Shown piece by piece: positions 44,178 through 56,700 of a DNA stretch of 64,000 nucleotides. The stretch is taken from the NCBI GenBank assembly GCA_000149265.1, contig CH003041.1, positions 1,014,128 to 1,078,127 on the forward strand. Direction: 5' to 3'. The position numbers and the translations under genes are program-made. Every line of letters starts with the position of its first letter. Position 1 is the first letter of the stretch. This stretch comes from Ciona savignyi (Eukaryota > Chordata > Ascidiacea > Phlebobranchia > Cionidae). The notes below the pieces were generated by a model. That model was not told the origin of the DNA. It searched no databases and was given only the letters and a program-made list of their open reading frames with translations.

Positions 44178-45030
44178 TATTTACACCTTACCCTTCAACA
44201 TTTCAATACAAAACATTAAAAACTGTATTTACGGAAAATACTTTATACATTACATTGGAGGTAAAATGTTAATTCACAAATCGTATTTATTTAATTAATT
44301 TTATTTATATATAATAGGTAAATTTATAATAATAGTTATAGTTTCAACTTAAACCCTATTTTGTTTTTGTTTTATTAACCTCTTTTTAATAAATAAAATG
44401 AAGTTAATGGTCATGGGTACAATTTATAATTAGACATTTTGCTTTTAAAATGACACAAAATTTGTAAATAACAAAAGTACATGGAAATCCCCGCTTGTAT
44501 AACCGCTTTTCTATAGAAATAAAAAATATCGGTAACCAAATTTGTTGATGGTTTGGAAAATTCTTTGCACAACTGTATCAACTTGTGAGATAAGCTTTTG
44601 CAATAAATAATTTTGAACTTAACCGACATTTTCACGTTCTCTTATTTTGGGTAAGTTTTAACAGACTTATTAGTTTAAAGCATTAAATTACTGGTTTGTA
44701 AATAATACAATATATATTCTGAATAATGTTATTATTGAGTAAATAAAAGGCCATATGTAATAACAAGGGCATTTGTCTGACTTCCTAGTCTGAAAAGTGT
44801 AATGCCCACAGGTTGTGGACACGGTAACATCGCACATATTCTGCATAGCCCATAGCCAGAAGATATTACCTTACATATGCTTTGACTGCATCCACAACTG
44901 ATTAAAGCGAGCAATTATGGAGTGTTTCATACAATAGACACATACTGTGTTGTCCAATAAATTCCTCCGGTTTGAATCAAGGTGCACAAGATACATTGTC
45001 TAAGTAGCCATATCAATAGGTGTTTGTCCA
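44178..45030. other. Intergenic DNA, no firm feature
   Basis: Between CHCHD7 (-) and UBAC1 (+). A minus-strand frame at 44411-44635 begins with a plausible ATG (MSVKFKIIYCKSLSHKL), but its second half is AT-rich and resembles nothing I know. Confidence 0.5.
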
Positions 45031-45040
45031 GGGCTTCAAT

Positions 45041-45272
45041 ATTCTGCGGGACAGCAGGGCGGGAAACAACACACTATTCTGCAGGACGAAGGAGTATTTT
45101 CGTCATTAACACAAGCGGAACGGGGTAAGGGTACATCATGAAGGGGACATGTTATAATCTGATATACCCTCACCCCGTCCCATTCATGTTAGTGACGAGA
45201 TAACCGGTCCCGCTCATGCCTGCTCATGATATAGTGTGCTGTCCCGCCCTGCTGTCCAGCAGATTAGTGAAG
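45041..45272. mobile_element. hAT-like MITE with long inverted ends
   Basis: Left end CAGGGCTTCAATATTCTGC continuing GGGACAGCAGGGCGGGA; the right end is its imperfect complement (TCCCGCCCTGCTGTCC then AGATTAGTGAAGTCCTG), about 36 bases. An internal palindromic GGGTAAGGGTAC/ACCCCGTCCC pair is also visible. A clear target duplication was not found. The right half is related to the split relic at 18235-18600. Confidence 0.65.
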
Positions 45273-45540
45273 TCCTGTTTCCATTAGCCTATGCTCTAAA
45301 CTTTGCCTGGTCATTTTAATTTAATCAATGCAACATAGTGCAATAGATCTGGTAACCTGACACAAGACATGAGGCAATCTGAACCGTGTGATAGTGCTTC
45401 CTTATCTAAATTGCATGGGATATCCAACAAGGTTGAATTCTTCTGTGTCCATTTAATAACTCTGCAACATTTTTTTTAGGTTTTCCCATCTATTAGTACA
45501 GTTAACAAAAGCTACCAATATTATTCAATTTGTGGCAAAA

Positions 45541-48247
45541 ATGACATCGCGTTGTTCAACATACTGTTCAATGACTGTAACCGACCTTCATGGTAATGAC
45601 ACAACTGTAAATGTCTCGTCTGAGATGCTAATTGAGAAAATAAAAGAAATGGCTGTGAAACAAATCAGTTCTGACAGTGAAACTCCTACCGAATCCGGAC
45701 AGTACAGACTGGTTTTAATCGGTGATGTGCCTCGTTCGTTGTGCGATGATAAAACAGCAAAACAGGAGTCACTATCCGAAGGAGATTCCGCGTTGCTGTT
45801 AAAAAACCGCGGTCACAAACAGCCTATGAGTTCCCTTATTAAAGATGCAGTATTGTCCCATGAAGGGCCAAGTTCTTCAATGATTTTAAGAGCCACGGAG
45901 AGTTTGCCGGCGTTGGGTGGGCCGTTGTCTGAAAGGTTAAGAGGTTCCGATATGATTGGAACTGCGACGTCGTCTGAACAAGTCGAGCAGACTTTACGGA
46001 AAGTTCTTCTCGCCTTGCTCGACCTTTCCTATAAGTTCATGCATTTCGACGAAGATAAAAAGGTGACCAAACCGGAGCACAATTTCAACGATGTGCATGT
46101 GAAAAACCTCACAGATATGGGGTTTTCGGAGAGACGCGCTAAGAAGGCTCTTCTACTTAACAATATGAACACAAACCTGGCCATGGAATGGCTGTTACAG
46201 CACGCTGATGAGCCGAGTGACGGAGAAGATGCATGCGATCCTGAACCGATGGAAACTGGTGAATCTTCGACAAACATAAGACAACGTCTTCGAGCATTTA
46301 AACCTAATCCTATTCACCTTGCATCGCTATTGGATATGGGCTTTAGTAAGGAAGAAAGTATACAGGTATGTTCGATATGTTTAAATATTGCTGAAGGTAT
46401 AAGACTATAGAAATTGTTTTTTTAATAAGCATACCAGATATAGTATTACCCATTCAAATTTACTAGATCGGTACCATTCATTGCTCATGAATAAATCCGA
46501 AAAAAGCTTAATTCAAGTAGGTTTAAAAGCTATTTGATAAAATATCATGTTATAAAGCCAGAATAAAAAAAGCCTTACTTTAACCCAGTATTTTTAGATT
46601 GTTGGTGAATTTGATTATAATTTATTTTTGAATAAATACTGAGAGTAAGGTCAATTATCTGGCTATAAACCCCTAAGTTCACACTGTAAGATCTAGGAGG
46701 CGTTCAACTAATTATTCTCCCTATCTCTCTAATGCAAACTGACCTCACAAAAATGACTGTCACTCAAAATCCTGACATAGGAAGTCTTAGATTTTTTCAC
46801 AATTTAAAATTGAAGCTTGGATCTGCAACCTTAACTCAAAACCCTACAAAATTTTGTTTAAAAATTTTGAGCCCATACCCCCTCGTACATCGGCAACTTT
46901 TTTTCCAACAAACAGCTAGCAGATGCACAATCAACACCTTTATTTTACAAAGCACTGCTCCACGATTACAAAACTTTACAGCTAAACGAGAACACCGGCG
47001 CGCAGCCTAGCACATGCTGCTTTCAACCAAACAAACATTGGGGAATCACCACCATTGTTACTCAGCAAAACACTCGTTTAAAAACAATGACTCATGGAGG
47101 GTACCACTCGTCACATCCTGCCGTTCATAGAGGTCTTAATTGGTTATACGCCATCTCTAATGAACCACAGTGATCAGGGTTTCCATATTCAAAGAAATTC
47201 CATAAAAAAAATACTAATAACTATGATAAAAACCATAGTTTTTTAATGTTAATCATCAGGCTACATAACCAATGTCACAAATGCGATGTCTTAATACGTG
47301 TTTACACTGGGACTGAGTGAGGTGTGCTTTGGCTTTTTTAAGCCAGAAGTGTCTACACTTGGGCACATTCTTACTTTTGAAACATAACGCATTATCTTAT
47401 AGGCTAACAAACGACAACAAAGCATAATTAATTAAATGTGTCAAACATGGCAAAGCTAGGAAATCACTTGAGCATAAAAATTGCAGATTGAGCTAGGCTT
47501 GGGTTAAGTGAGCCAAATATCTTAGCGCAATAAAACAAACAAAAATTATGCCTAAACAATCTCTGCTCAGCCTATTGTAGACAGGGCTTAATAATCCCAG
47601 TAATTGGCTGGCGTGTTTAACATAAAACCAGCCCTATCCATTACCATTGAATTTTTAATTGATATGATCCGACCAGTTAGTCTGTTGGTTTAGTTCGATG
47701 CCTTACAACCAAAAGGTTGCAGAATCGAAACTGGTCGCTAGCTAGTTGGTTGTGTCATTGAGCAAAACACCTAATGAACATTGCCTAAACCCAGCTTATA
47801 ACCCGACGGTGGGCGCAAGATGATCGGATGATTGCATGTGTGTTAACCCTCTTGGCTTTTCCATTCATGGGGATAAAACATGAATATATCTTATCCTATG
47901 ATAGCACTACCCCGAATCTATCTCCGCAGGCTCTGAAGATCAATGGCAACAACCCAAACACTGCTTGCGAGTGGTTACTAAGCGACCGTACCACCGGACC
48001 TACAGAAGACACCGACAATGATGAAGCGTTGAGTCCAGACAGCGAACTTTACAAAGCTCTCCTGTCCAACCCCACTATACACATCGGCCTGCATGACCGG
48101 AAGGTTCTAGAAGCTTTGGAAGACATGGTTGAAAACCCATGGCGGAGAAATAACTGGGCGTATGAAAGTGCCGTTGGGAATGTGATCCTGCAGATTTTGA
48201 AGCTTTACAACAAATACTCCACATCTGCCCCCCATGGTAGCCCTTGA
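45541..48247 (+). CDS. UBAC1: UBAC1 (KPC2), ubiquitin-associated domain protein
   Basis: In mammals the adaptor subunit of the KPC ubiquitin ligase (with RNF123), linking substrates to the proteasome. Exons 45541-46365 and 47930-48247 join in phase 0 (CAG|GTATGT ... CTCCGCAG|GCT), giving 380 residues (human 405). Residues 1-90 correspond to the ubiquitin-like region, followed by ILRATESLPAL (human ILRATANLPSY). The first UBA is at about 184-225 (LTDMGFSERRAKKALLLNN, AMEWLLQHA). The second, at about 256-298, is split by the intron (LDMGFSKEESIQ|ALKINGNNPNTACEWLLSD). The C-terminus matches LEDMVENPW and VILQI. An acceptor-like TTTTTTTAG at 45471-45479 lies 61 bases before the ATG, and the frame is open back to it. 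The 5' end may therefore be a spliced 5' UTR, a trans-splice site or a short upstream coding exon. The intron carries a SINE. Confidence 0.93.
46450..47660. other. UBAC1 intron, mostly unassigned
   Basis: No exon recognised. The plus frame at 46732-47010 has no recognisable similarity. GC is somewhat higher around 46900-47140, which could be an old repeat, but I cannot name it. Confidence 0.4.
47667..47898 (+). mobile_element. tRNA-like SINE (family A), internally deleted
   Basis: ATCCGACCAGTTAGTCTGTTGG, AGAATCGAAACTGGTCGCTA, then directly CCCAGCTTATAACCCGACGG and GGGGATAAAACATGAATATA. It ends about 30 bases before the second UBAC1 exon. Confidence 0.8.
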
Positions 48248-48385
48248 TTTTTAAAATCATAAAAAGATATTTATTACGCTCTTGTATTAAAATTAGTTAG
48301 ACACTAGTGTTTTCAGTGTATTATCTCAAATATACATATAAAATTATTCTTATGCTAATATGAAGCATACTCATTTAGGATGTTT

Positions 48386-48491
48386 AATTAATAAATTGCG
48401 TACAGCTACTTTTGTCGTTTTTTAAGGTGGTACAAAAGTGCATTATTTTAGTAAATATACTTCAAACCTTAATGCTTAATGTATTAATAAA
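48386..48491 (+). terminator. Candidate UBAC1 polyadenylation signals
   Basis: AATAAA at 48390-48395 and again at 48486-48491, 143 and 239 bases beyond the UBAC1 stop codon. No other 3'-end evidence. Confidence 0.4.
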
Positions 48492-48623
48492 TATATTTAC
48501 ATAGTTAGGGCTTCTTAGTTTGCAATGTTGATGTATTAAAATGCATGGTGGGGTTTGTGTCCCAATATTGTTTTGACAATTACAAAAGTATTGAATCAAC
48601 AAAAAATGTTTTTATTTCCTGGA

Positions 48624-48805
48624 TAGGATTTTCATGTTTATAGGAAAACCAGCGGGGTTAACACACGGGTAATCGTCAGATCACCCCGCACCCACTGTCA
48701 GGTTACCCGAGCTATTGCAGTGTGTTGTGCATGATTTACATGTTCCTTTAATTTAGTAAAACCCATTTATCCACTTCAGGCAATAATTTTGGGCAATGTC
48801 CGTTA
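48624..48805 (-). mobile_element. Family A SINE, head truncated
   Basis: GGATAGGATTTTCATGTTTA ... GTGTGTTGTGCATGATTTAC ... GGGCAATGTCCGTTAAGTCC. The tRNA-like head is absent. Confidence 0.7.
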
Positions 48806-49176
48806 AGTCCTGATAAGATTAACAAAATTATCATGTTCTGCTTCCCACAAGGAGATATAAGGATGGGGGAAATGATGGTGGAAATGTGAGAATTATTAAA
48901 ACTACCTTCTAAAAGAGTCAAATCGGTAAACGCAGACATTGCTTGCTTTTAAAAAATAAAAACTTTTCTGTGTTTTTTACCCAATTATCTATTTTAATAA
49001 ACATAAATATCCTATCCTGAGTAAAGATAACTTTGCCACATTTTCATTTTTGCCCACTCAGTCAATTCAAACACTGCCAATGTACACACAGGCAGTGGTG
49101 TTTTCTAAAATTATGTTAAATGCCACACAGGGCAACACTTGTCTGCTTTAGTGCAATAATATAAATTCAAGTGTAT

Positions 49177-49290
49177 GGGCGTGTGGCCGAATGGCTAACA
49201 GTACTCGTGATAGATATAGCATTTCTACACAAAACACGCTTGAAAAACAGCCCATTAAATGTTCAAAAACTGAGCCCCCCAAAAAGACGA
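49177..49290 (+). mobile_element. tRNA-like SINE (family B)
   Basis: GGGCGTGTGGCCGAATGGCT then AGCCCATTAAATGTTCAAAA and GAGCCCCCCAAAAAGACG; diverged B-box region. Confidence 0.5.
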
Positions 49291-49613
49291 AAATTCAGGT
49301 AAAAGTGGATAAATAAAATTTATTTCATTCCATTTGGTATATAACCAAGCACCATAAATGGATAGAAAGAGCAATATATCTAGCAAACAAGAAATCACAA
49401 TGAAAACTTATATATATAGAAATAGTAAAATGCAACAGCAATAAAACTGATAAGCATCCTTTAACACAATATAGAGATGATTATGGAATTATTAGAGCAC
49501 GTTTCACCTAAACCAATGCATTAAATAACAGTTAGGCAAACCACCCACACAATTTACTGAGATGGCGCGTATTTGCAATTTGCTGTTGCATAAAATTACG
49601 AATTGCATTGTTT

Positions 49614-52508
49614 TTATCTCAGCAACTGAACTCTCATTAGTTTGTCATGGCGTTTAATGCCTCCTTTTATAGAGCTAAACAGAATCACTGTAAAGATCAC
49701 CACAATGAGAAAGTAAGACCCGTACATAAGATGGGTGTGTACTCTTGTCCGCGTATCCTGAAATTAAAGGAAAACGTTTGATTTTCACGTTTATACCTGG
49801 GGATGGGAAAAAGCTTCATACACTGTGGTAGGGTAGGATAGAATATTCATTTTTATCCCCGTAAATAGAAAAAACAAGGGGTTAACATGTGGGCAATCAT
49901 CAGTTCACCTCATGCCCACGGTTGGGTTACCGGAGCTATTACAGTGTGTTGTGTATGATTCACACGTTCCTTTAATTTGGTAGAACCCATTAATCCGCTG
50001 GGTGAGCCAGTGTTTTACCACAGTTTTAAAACAAGTTTTACACAATCAGGGTAGAAATCAATAAGAACCTACCAATGTCACCATCACAACAAGCTTGAGG
50101 TCGTCTTTATGCATAACACTGGCAATCACTGAGCAATTATTGGGAGTGTCTTGTTCATTGTAGCCACTGAGCTCCAAGTAGCTGTTTAATTGCATGTCTG
50201 ATGTGGAACTATTACAAGAAACAGGGTACCTGAAATTGTAATTTATTGTAATAAAATAAAATTATTTTTTGTGCGTTTCACTACACTTCAGATTGCATTT
50301 GTTCATAGTCTTGAGTATTTATTGGTTACCAGTAAATGTCTCTACTTCCAAAACAAATATAAAATATAAAAGAATGAACATAAAGTTACCCAATCAATTA
50401 TGATGTACAGGGGAATGGTCTAAGTGGTGAATCTTCACACAAATTAACCACACACACACCTTTGATTAGGGAAAGTCCCGATTGGAGCAGTTATCGTCAA
50501 ACAAGACGGAACAACTTTGGTGCAACTTGATTTTCCAAGGCACACGTCATTCAGGGAAACGCTGGAATCTATCTTGAAACTGAAGTTTTTACTGCTCATC
50601 TCTCCTGCAAAGAAGAACTTTAATTTAGTTTCAAACCAAAGTAATTTGTCATGTTCATAGTCCAATTCCCAAGCTGGTAGACATGGTTTGTTAATAGCTT
50701 CTGATATGCGCGCTACCAAATTTTGAAGTCAAGGGATTTGTCAACAACCAGTTTTTTGCTGCTAGGTATTCTGAAAATCACTATATTAGGTACCAAACAC
50801 ACCAAAGCGTATCTCAAATCAAACAGCGTATGCAAATGCAACCGTTAAAGTGTTACTACTTTTATGTACAATGCAGGCAAAAAATTCTAAATCACAGTCC
50901 TAAGTAGTTTATCCAACATGGATATTTTATTATTATTATTATTGTCTGACTGGTAAGTCTGGTGGTTTAGTGCGACTCCTTTAATGAAAGGTTGTAGGTG
51001 CGAAACTAGTCAGTATCTAGTCGGTCTTGTCTTTGGTCAAGACACTTACATACATTGCCTGAACCCAGCGAAATAATGGGTTTAAGAACGTGTCTATCAT
51101 ACACAACACAGTGCAATAGCTCTGGTAACCCGACGATGGACGCGAGGTAATCTGACGATTGCCAATGTGTTAAGCCCCTTGGTTTTTCCATTAACAGGAA
51201 TAAACATGCATATCCTATTCTCCAACAGTTGGCGCGAGGTGATGATGTTGGCGCGAGGTGACATTTTATCCTATTGTCTGGCCGAATAACTTGGTAGATT
51301 AGTGTGTTGTTTTTCAGCTGAAACGTGGGATCGAGCTAGTCGCTAGCTAGTAGTTTGTAACTTTGGGCAAGGCACTTAATGGACATTGCCTGGGCCAGTG
51401 GATTAATGGGTTCTACTAAACTCTGGTAATCTGCTGGTTATATATATCGAGTAAACTGAAACTGTTATCAGTGTGATAGCGTCCCTTTTCTTATTCATGC
51501 CAATAAATGTTAATATGAAAATCAAAACATGGTGATCATTTCACTGATTCAAGGTAAAAGTTTACTAACCTTGTAATCCAAGTAGCGATCCATTGATTAT
51601 GGCATACATGCCAGTTAGAGTTGTTGCGGGTGGATCACTAATTGATGATATCACCATTATAGGAATCGATACATTTTGAGTGTTGTTTGTGTCCATTTGT
51701 GGAGAATTGATCGCATCATAATTTTGCGCACAGAAGTTTATTTTGGAGACATTGTTCAAATAGATGTTCCAATTCTGTTAAAATGTATTTTGTAGGCTTA
51801 TTATTTAATAACATATAGGACTATCGATTATAAATCTAAACACTAATATTTTGCTTACTAATTCAATTTAATTTGATTTATCGTTTAACTTTTAAGCAAC
51901 ATTACATAAACATAAGAAAGGCAGTAACTCAAAATTAAATAAAACAAAACATCTTTACTTAAAAGTCAAGAAGACAAGGGTAAAAAAGGGTTGACTAGTC
52001 TTGGTACCTCCTTATCCTAATTGAACACAGGATATGGAGGAAAACAACAATAGGCCTATCAAATAAAACATATTATATGCAAAATAACATCCGACAGATT
52101 AGTCTGGTGGCTTAGTGCGTCACCTTTCAGCGGAAAGGTTGCAGATACGAAACTGGTCGGTTGTGTCCTTGGGCAAGGCAATTAACGGACAATACCCTTA
52201 ATGGGTTCCACCAAATTGAAGGAATGACTCAATCATACACAACACACTGCAACAGCTCCGGTAACCCAACGGTGGACGCCCTTTCTCCATTTGAAATGTG
52301 GCTTTAGATCCTGTGCTTTAATTACATCATATGCTTTAAGACACCTTACCTTTTGATTATTGGGATCTTGTAGCTCATTAAATTGGATGTAGTACGCGAA
52401 CGATATAAAAGCTACTGTAATCATACCCACACAAAACACAAAGACAACCAAAGGCGGGCGTGTTGATAAGCATGATCGGATATTTTCGACGGGCCTACCA
52501 TACCCCAT
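49614..52508 (-). CDS. TMEM248: TMEM248-family membrane protein
   Basis: Exons, minus strand: 52350-52508, 51570-51774, 50460-50712, 50073-50229, 49614-49757; all GT-AG with matching phases, total 305 residues (human TMEM248 about 314). The N-terminus NIRSCLSTRPPLVVFVFCVG parallels human NLKVYISSRPPLVVFMISVS, and a membrane helix follows at about residues 18-42. The long luminal part has many Asn-X-Ser/Thr sites and paired cysteines (KPCLPAWE; CLGKSSC). A second helix lies at about 269-288 (HLMYGSYFLIVVIFTVILFS, human HLMHTSYFLFVMVITMFCYA), with a short basic tail. The biochemical role of the family is not established. It is divergent from PIGQ, with 1.29 kb between start codons. Confidence 0.91.
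49833..50003 (-). mobile_element. Family A SINE, head truncated
   Basis: GGATAGAATATTCATTTTTA to CCATTAATCCGCTGGGT in the last TMEM248 intron. Confidence 0.75.
50945..51218 (+). mobile_element. tRNA-like SINE (family A), near full length
   Basis: GTCTGACTGGTAAGTCTGG, GTAGGTGCGAAACTAGTCAG, tail AAACATGCATATCCTATTC. In a TMEM248 intron. Confidence 0.8.
51278..51512 (+). mobile_element. Family A SINE, diverged
   Basis: GTCTGGCCGAATAACTTGG, TCAGCTGAAACGTGGGATCG, GGGCAAGGCACTTAATGGAC; the tail half is decayed. Confidence 0.55.
52089..52278 (+). mobile_element. Family A SINE, tail truncated
   Basis: CATCCGACAGATTAGTCTGG to CCGGTAACCCAACGGTGG, in TMEM248 intron 1. Confidence 0.8.
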
Positions 52509-53795
52509 ATTTTATATATAAACAATGAAATAAATATTCAATTGCTATATCATCTGTTTTACATTTTCGTTTTAACACTTTAACCCGAGTTTGCTTCGAT
52601 ATAATAATGACGATTTCCGATTACTTTTTTCTTTCATCATTGAGAATAATAAGATTTGGTCAATTTTGTTTAACAATATGAACCTCCAAAGCTCATATAA
52701 CAAAAGAGACTAAGAAATTGAAAAAAAAAGTTTATTATTGTAAAGAATGACTGTCGTAGATTTACAAAACATACACAGAAAACTCGGGTCAATGCGTTTT
52801 ATTACACCTGCAATAAATTACTGAGGCGTGACCTACACTTTCTTAGAAATTACACGTAAAACAAATTCAATTCGGGCCATATTCCTAAAATTTGAATAAA
52901 CATCTCTTTAATGTTAAAATTAGAAAATAATTTAATTCAGTACATTTTTGTTGTAATGTTAGAAATTATTAATGTTTTAGCGTGTCTGTTTACAAAAACT
53001 ACTTACACACGGTATACAGGAATCTCTATGAAAAAAACAACTGCCAAATGTGGGGAAACCCCATAACTTTAAGTTATGCGAATTTGGGGAATCCCTATGT
53101 GCATTATCCATGCACTCCATTGATTAAGAAGCAAAACAAAGTTTTGATCTGTTTCTAACATTCCCTTGTGGTGGCTTATCAGGTATTGTATTGCTTTTAC
53201 CTGTTAATGTATGTTATTTTAAATTAATACGACATTATATTAAAAAACGTATATATGATAACAAATTTCCAATAGTTATTCCGTCGCACACGGCACAAGG
53301 ACAGTGATTTTGTATCACCGATTTCCGGGATTTTATTATTCGTTATTTCAGTGTAGTTGTATGTGATATAAATAATAGTATTTAATTGTTTTTTGGGTAA
53401 TGAACAAATGATAAACTGCTCAGAAATGACCAACAAAACTCTTTGTTTTATTCGTAGAAATTTCAGTTAAAACTACATATTTAAATCTCTGTAAATACGA
53501 ATACAAAATTACTGTATAAAGTTTTTTAGCAAATAGGTTTTAGCAATTATTTTGTATTTGCAATGTAGTATTATTGCATTATTTTGTAATACGATTAGAA
53601 AATCTTGGTTTTGATATACTGTTCCACAGTAACTTAAAAATACTAGGCCTACTTAGCCCATTTTTAGTTTTTGTTTTGTTTGATTAGTTTTTTGTTAATA
53701 TATAAGTTTAACATTATAAGCCTGGGACAATTCTCTCTAATTGTTTGTTGTTGTTTCTAAACATTTGTATTTTTACTCAGAACAAAGCCAAACTA
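52509..53795. promoter_or_regulatory. Bidirectional upstream region between TMEM248 and PIGQ
   Basis: The start codons of TMEM248 (-) and PIGQ (+) face away from each other here. The interval is AT-rich and repeat-poor compared with the rest of the window. No specific promoter element can be named. An acceptor (TTTTTACTCAG at 53770-53780) 15 bases before the PIGQ ATG shows that the PIGQ 5' end is spliced, in cis or in trans. Confidence 0.35.
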
Positions 53796-56700
53796 ATGGT
53801 GTCAATCTTTCTACCGGAATCATTTCTTTATTCCGACAACGGGTTACTATTTGGTCGCTTTGATACTGATGCAAATTGTTACTACATCGTGGAAATACGG
53901 GAAAATGGACAATATGAAAAAGACACCCCTTCCGATTGTGCAGAAGAATATACTGACAACACAAGCTCAATAAAACACATTGGATTTTGGGGTAGCAGTT
54001 GTGGCCGATTAAAAGAATATCCAGTTGAAAATGACAAAATTGGAATTTATTTGGATGAAAATGGGAAAATTTCCATTTTGAAAAATAACCAAAATTTTGA
54101 AAATTGCATCGCTGTTGTTTATGAGCAAAACAAGATTCTAAAAAGTATTTCCAACTGCACATGGCATAAAGATGTTACTGACTGTACAACGCTCTCCAAA
54201 AGTAATAAAACCTCAGAAACGAACACCAAAGGAACATCTCGTTTAGAAAAGTTCAATGCCAAGTCAATAAAGACATTGTACTCGCTTATTTCGGAGTATA
54301 ACATTAACCGTTACACACTTTTAAACCAAGGGAAAAACAAAGGCTGGGTTGAGAGGATAATATTGCCTGTCACTTTACCATGGAGTTTACTACTTAGTGG
54401 GATTCTACGGATCATGGATATTCTGCTTCTAATTTTGTTTCCACTGTCGTCAGTTTTGTTGCCATTTTCCGGCATTTTAAGATTTTCAAGTATTGGTTCC
54501 CTACTTATTTTAAAACTCAAGAAGCTGGAAAATTTGCAAAATTTGAAAAAACAAGATCAGAAGAGGAATTCAGTCATGATGTTATTAGTTGTAGATGCAA
54601 TTTTTGGAATGGCTTTCTTTTACATAGCCATGGATTTTCAAGCCATATTTGGGGGAGTTACACTCTTGATGTTTCTAATGCCTTCGGTGGACTATATTGG
54701 CAGACAGGTACGACTTTTTATTAATCCTATTAGAACTATATATATTACACCAGGGGTTGGAAACCTTTTAAATGCAGTGTGCCAGTTTATGAATAATATC
54801 ATATTAAAAGCAACTTTTCGTGCCAACCATTGTTATGTATGGTTTGATTAGTCAACCACCTAATTTGAATATTATTGGTTAAGTTGATTTGCGTGCTTTA
54901 CGAATTTTAAAACTGTATTTTGTGCATCCTTATTAATTATGTTGTTGAGTTATTGTTGGTGCTATATGATATAATGTTAAAATAGGATACGATAATTGTA
55001 TAATGTATTTATCCCCGTGAATGGGAAAACCAAGGGGGTTAACACACAGGCAATCGTCAGATTACCTCGCGCCCACCGTCTGGGTAACGGAGAAGTGTGT
55101 TGTGTAAGACATGTTCCTTAAATTTAGTAGAACCCATTAATCCACTGGGTTCAGGCAATGTCCGATAAGTGCCTTGCCCAATGACACAAACGACTAGCTT
55201 GTAACTTTATGATATAATGTTGATACTTAATGATATAATGTTGATACTTTATGATATAATGTTGATACTTTATAATATAATGTTTATACTTAAGATATAA
55301 TGTTGATTGTTTATGATATAATGTTGATTGTTTATGATATAATGTTGATTCTTTATGATATAATGTTGGTTCAGGTTGAATCTCTGATACGCTGGTTGAT
55401 GGGCATTCCAATTGGTTTGAAGCTCAACTCTCAGTTAAATCAATTTCTCGGCAAATTTTTCCTTCACCACGTTCAACTGTGGTTGGAATATATCAATGTG
55501 TTGCTCAGCACAGTTTCAAGTTCAGTCTACAAGGATTTTTTACTAAAATGGCCTTTGATTCTATGTTGCTTCGGTTTATCGTTTTTGTTTTCAATTTTAT
55601 CGGACTTGACAGGAGTTCTCTCCTTCCATGTCTATTGCTTTTATGTTTATGCAGCAAGGGTTTATGGATTGCAGGTAAAAAGTGTTTATTTTGTTGCAAT
55701 TATTTTCTGTATTATAATTTCTTTTATTTGTTGCTGGGGCAAAAGATTACCTAACTAGAATACAGGATAGGGTATTCATGTTTATCCTCGCGAATGGGAA
55801 AACTGAAAAGGACGTTATCGCACAGGCAATCATCAGATTATTGCACTTAATAAGAAATGTTCTTTTTCAAATTAGTTTGTAGTTTTAAAAAAATGCTGGT
55901 TTTCCAATCACATAATCAAATTAAATAGCATTCCGCTAAAATACCAGCATAAAAAAAGAAAACTATCCTCATTTAATATTAGAATATTATTTCTGTATTG
56001 GTAAAATAAAAACGTAATCCATGCAAATTTTCAAGAAAAATTCTAATATTTGTCTGACCTGTCTGGTAGTTTGGTGCGACACCTTTCAACCGAAAGGTTG
56101 CTAGCACCTACAAATATTGACCGAACTCAGAGGGTTTATGTTTTCTACCAAAATGAAGGGGCGTGTAAATTATACAGAACACACTGCAATAGCCATGGTA
56201 ACCCAATGGTGGGCACGAGGTGATCTGACGATTGCCCGTGTGTTAACCCCCTTGGTTTTCTCATTCACGGGGATAAACATATTTATCATATTGATTTGAG
56301 AAATGATATTCCTCTTAGTAACATCCCACTGTTGCCAAATAACAAAACATCTCATATTGTTTGTTTTCAGATGACAGGACTCCTGTCTCTATGGAGATTA
56401 TTTCGAGGTAAAAAATGGAATCCATTGCGCTGTCGGGTTGATACATTACCACAAGAGGCAGAAGGGGGTAGCCAGAGATTTTTCACCGGAACCCTTTTGT
56501 TCACCGTTTTACTATTTCTTCTGCCCACAACTGCACTCTACTACACAATATTTGCAGCACTGAGGTAAGATTTCAACTATTTCTATACTACGTATAACAT
56601 ATAATATAAATATATGCATCATCCATTAAAATTGAAAAGATTAATTTGTAGTATATCACTTTTTGGCCGAAGAATTATAGGTTTAAAAGTCATTGCTGGA

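Noticed and set aside
43862-44272. 136-codon plus-strand frame
   Set aside because: It is the antisense shadow of CHCHD7, whose twin CX9C pattern decides the strand.
44411-44635. Minus-strand frame starting MSVKFKIIYCKSLSHKL, vaguely like selenoprotein W starts
   Set aside because: No CXXU/CXXC motif, the second half is AT-rich, and no partner exon was found.
46732-47010. 92-codon plus-strand frame in the UBAC1 intron
   Set aside because: No similarity, no splice continuity with UBAC1, and composition typical of chance.
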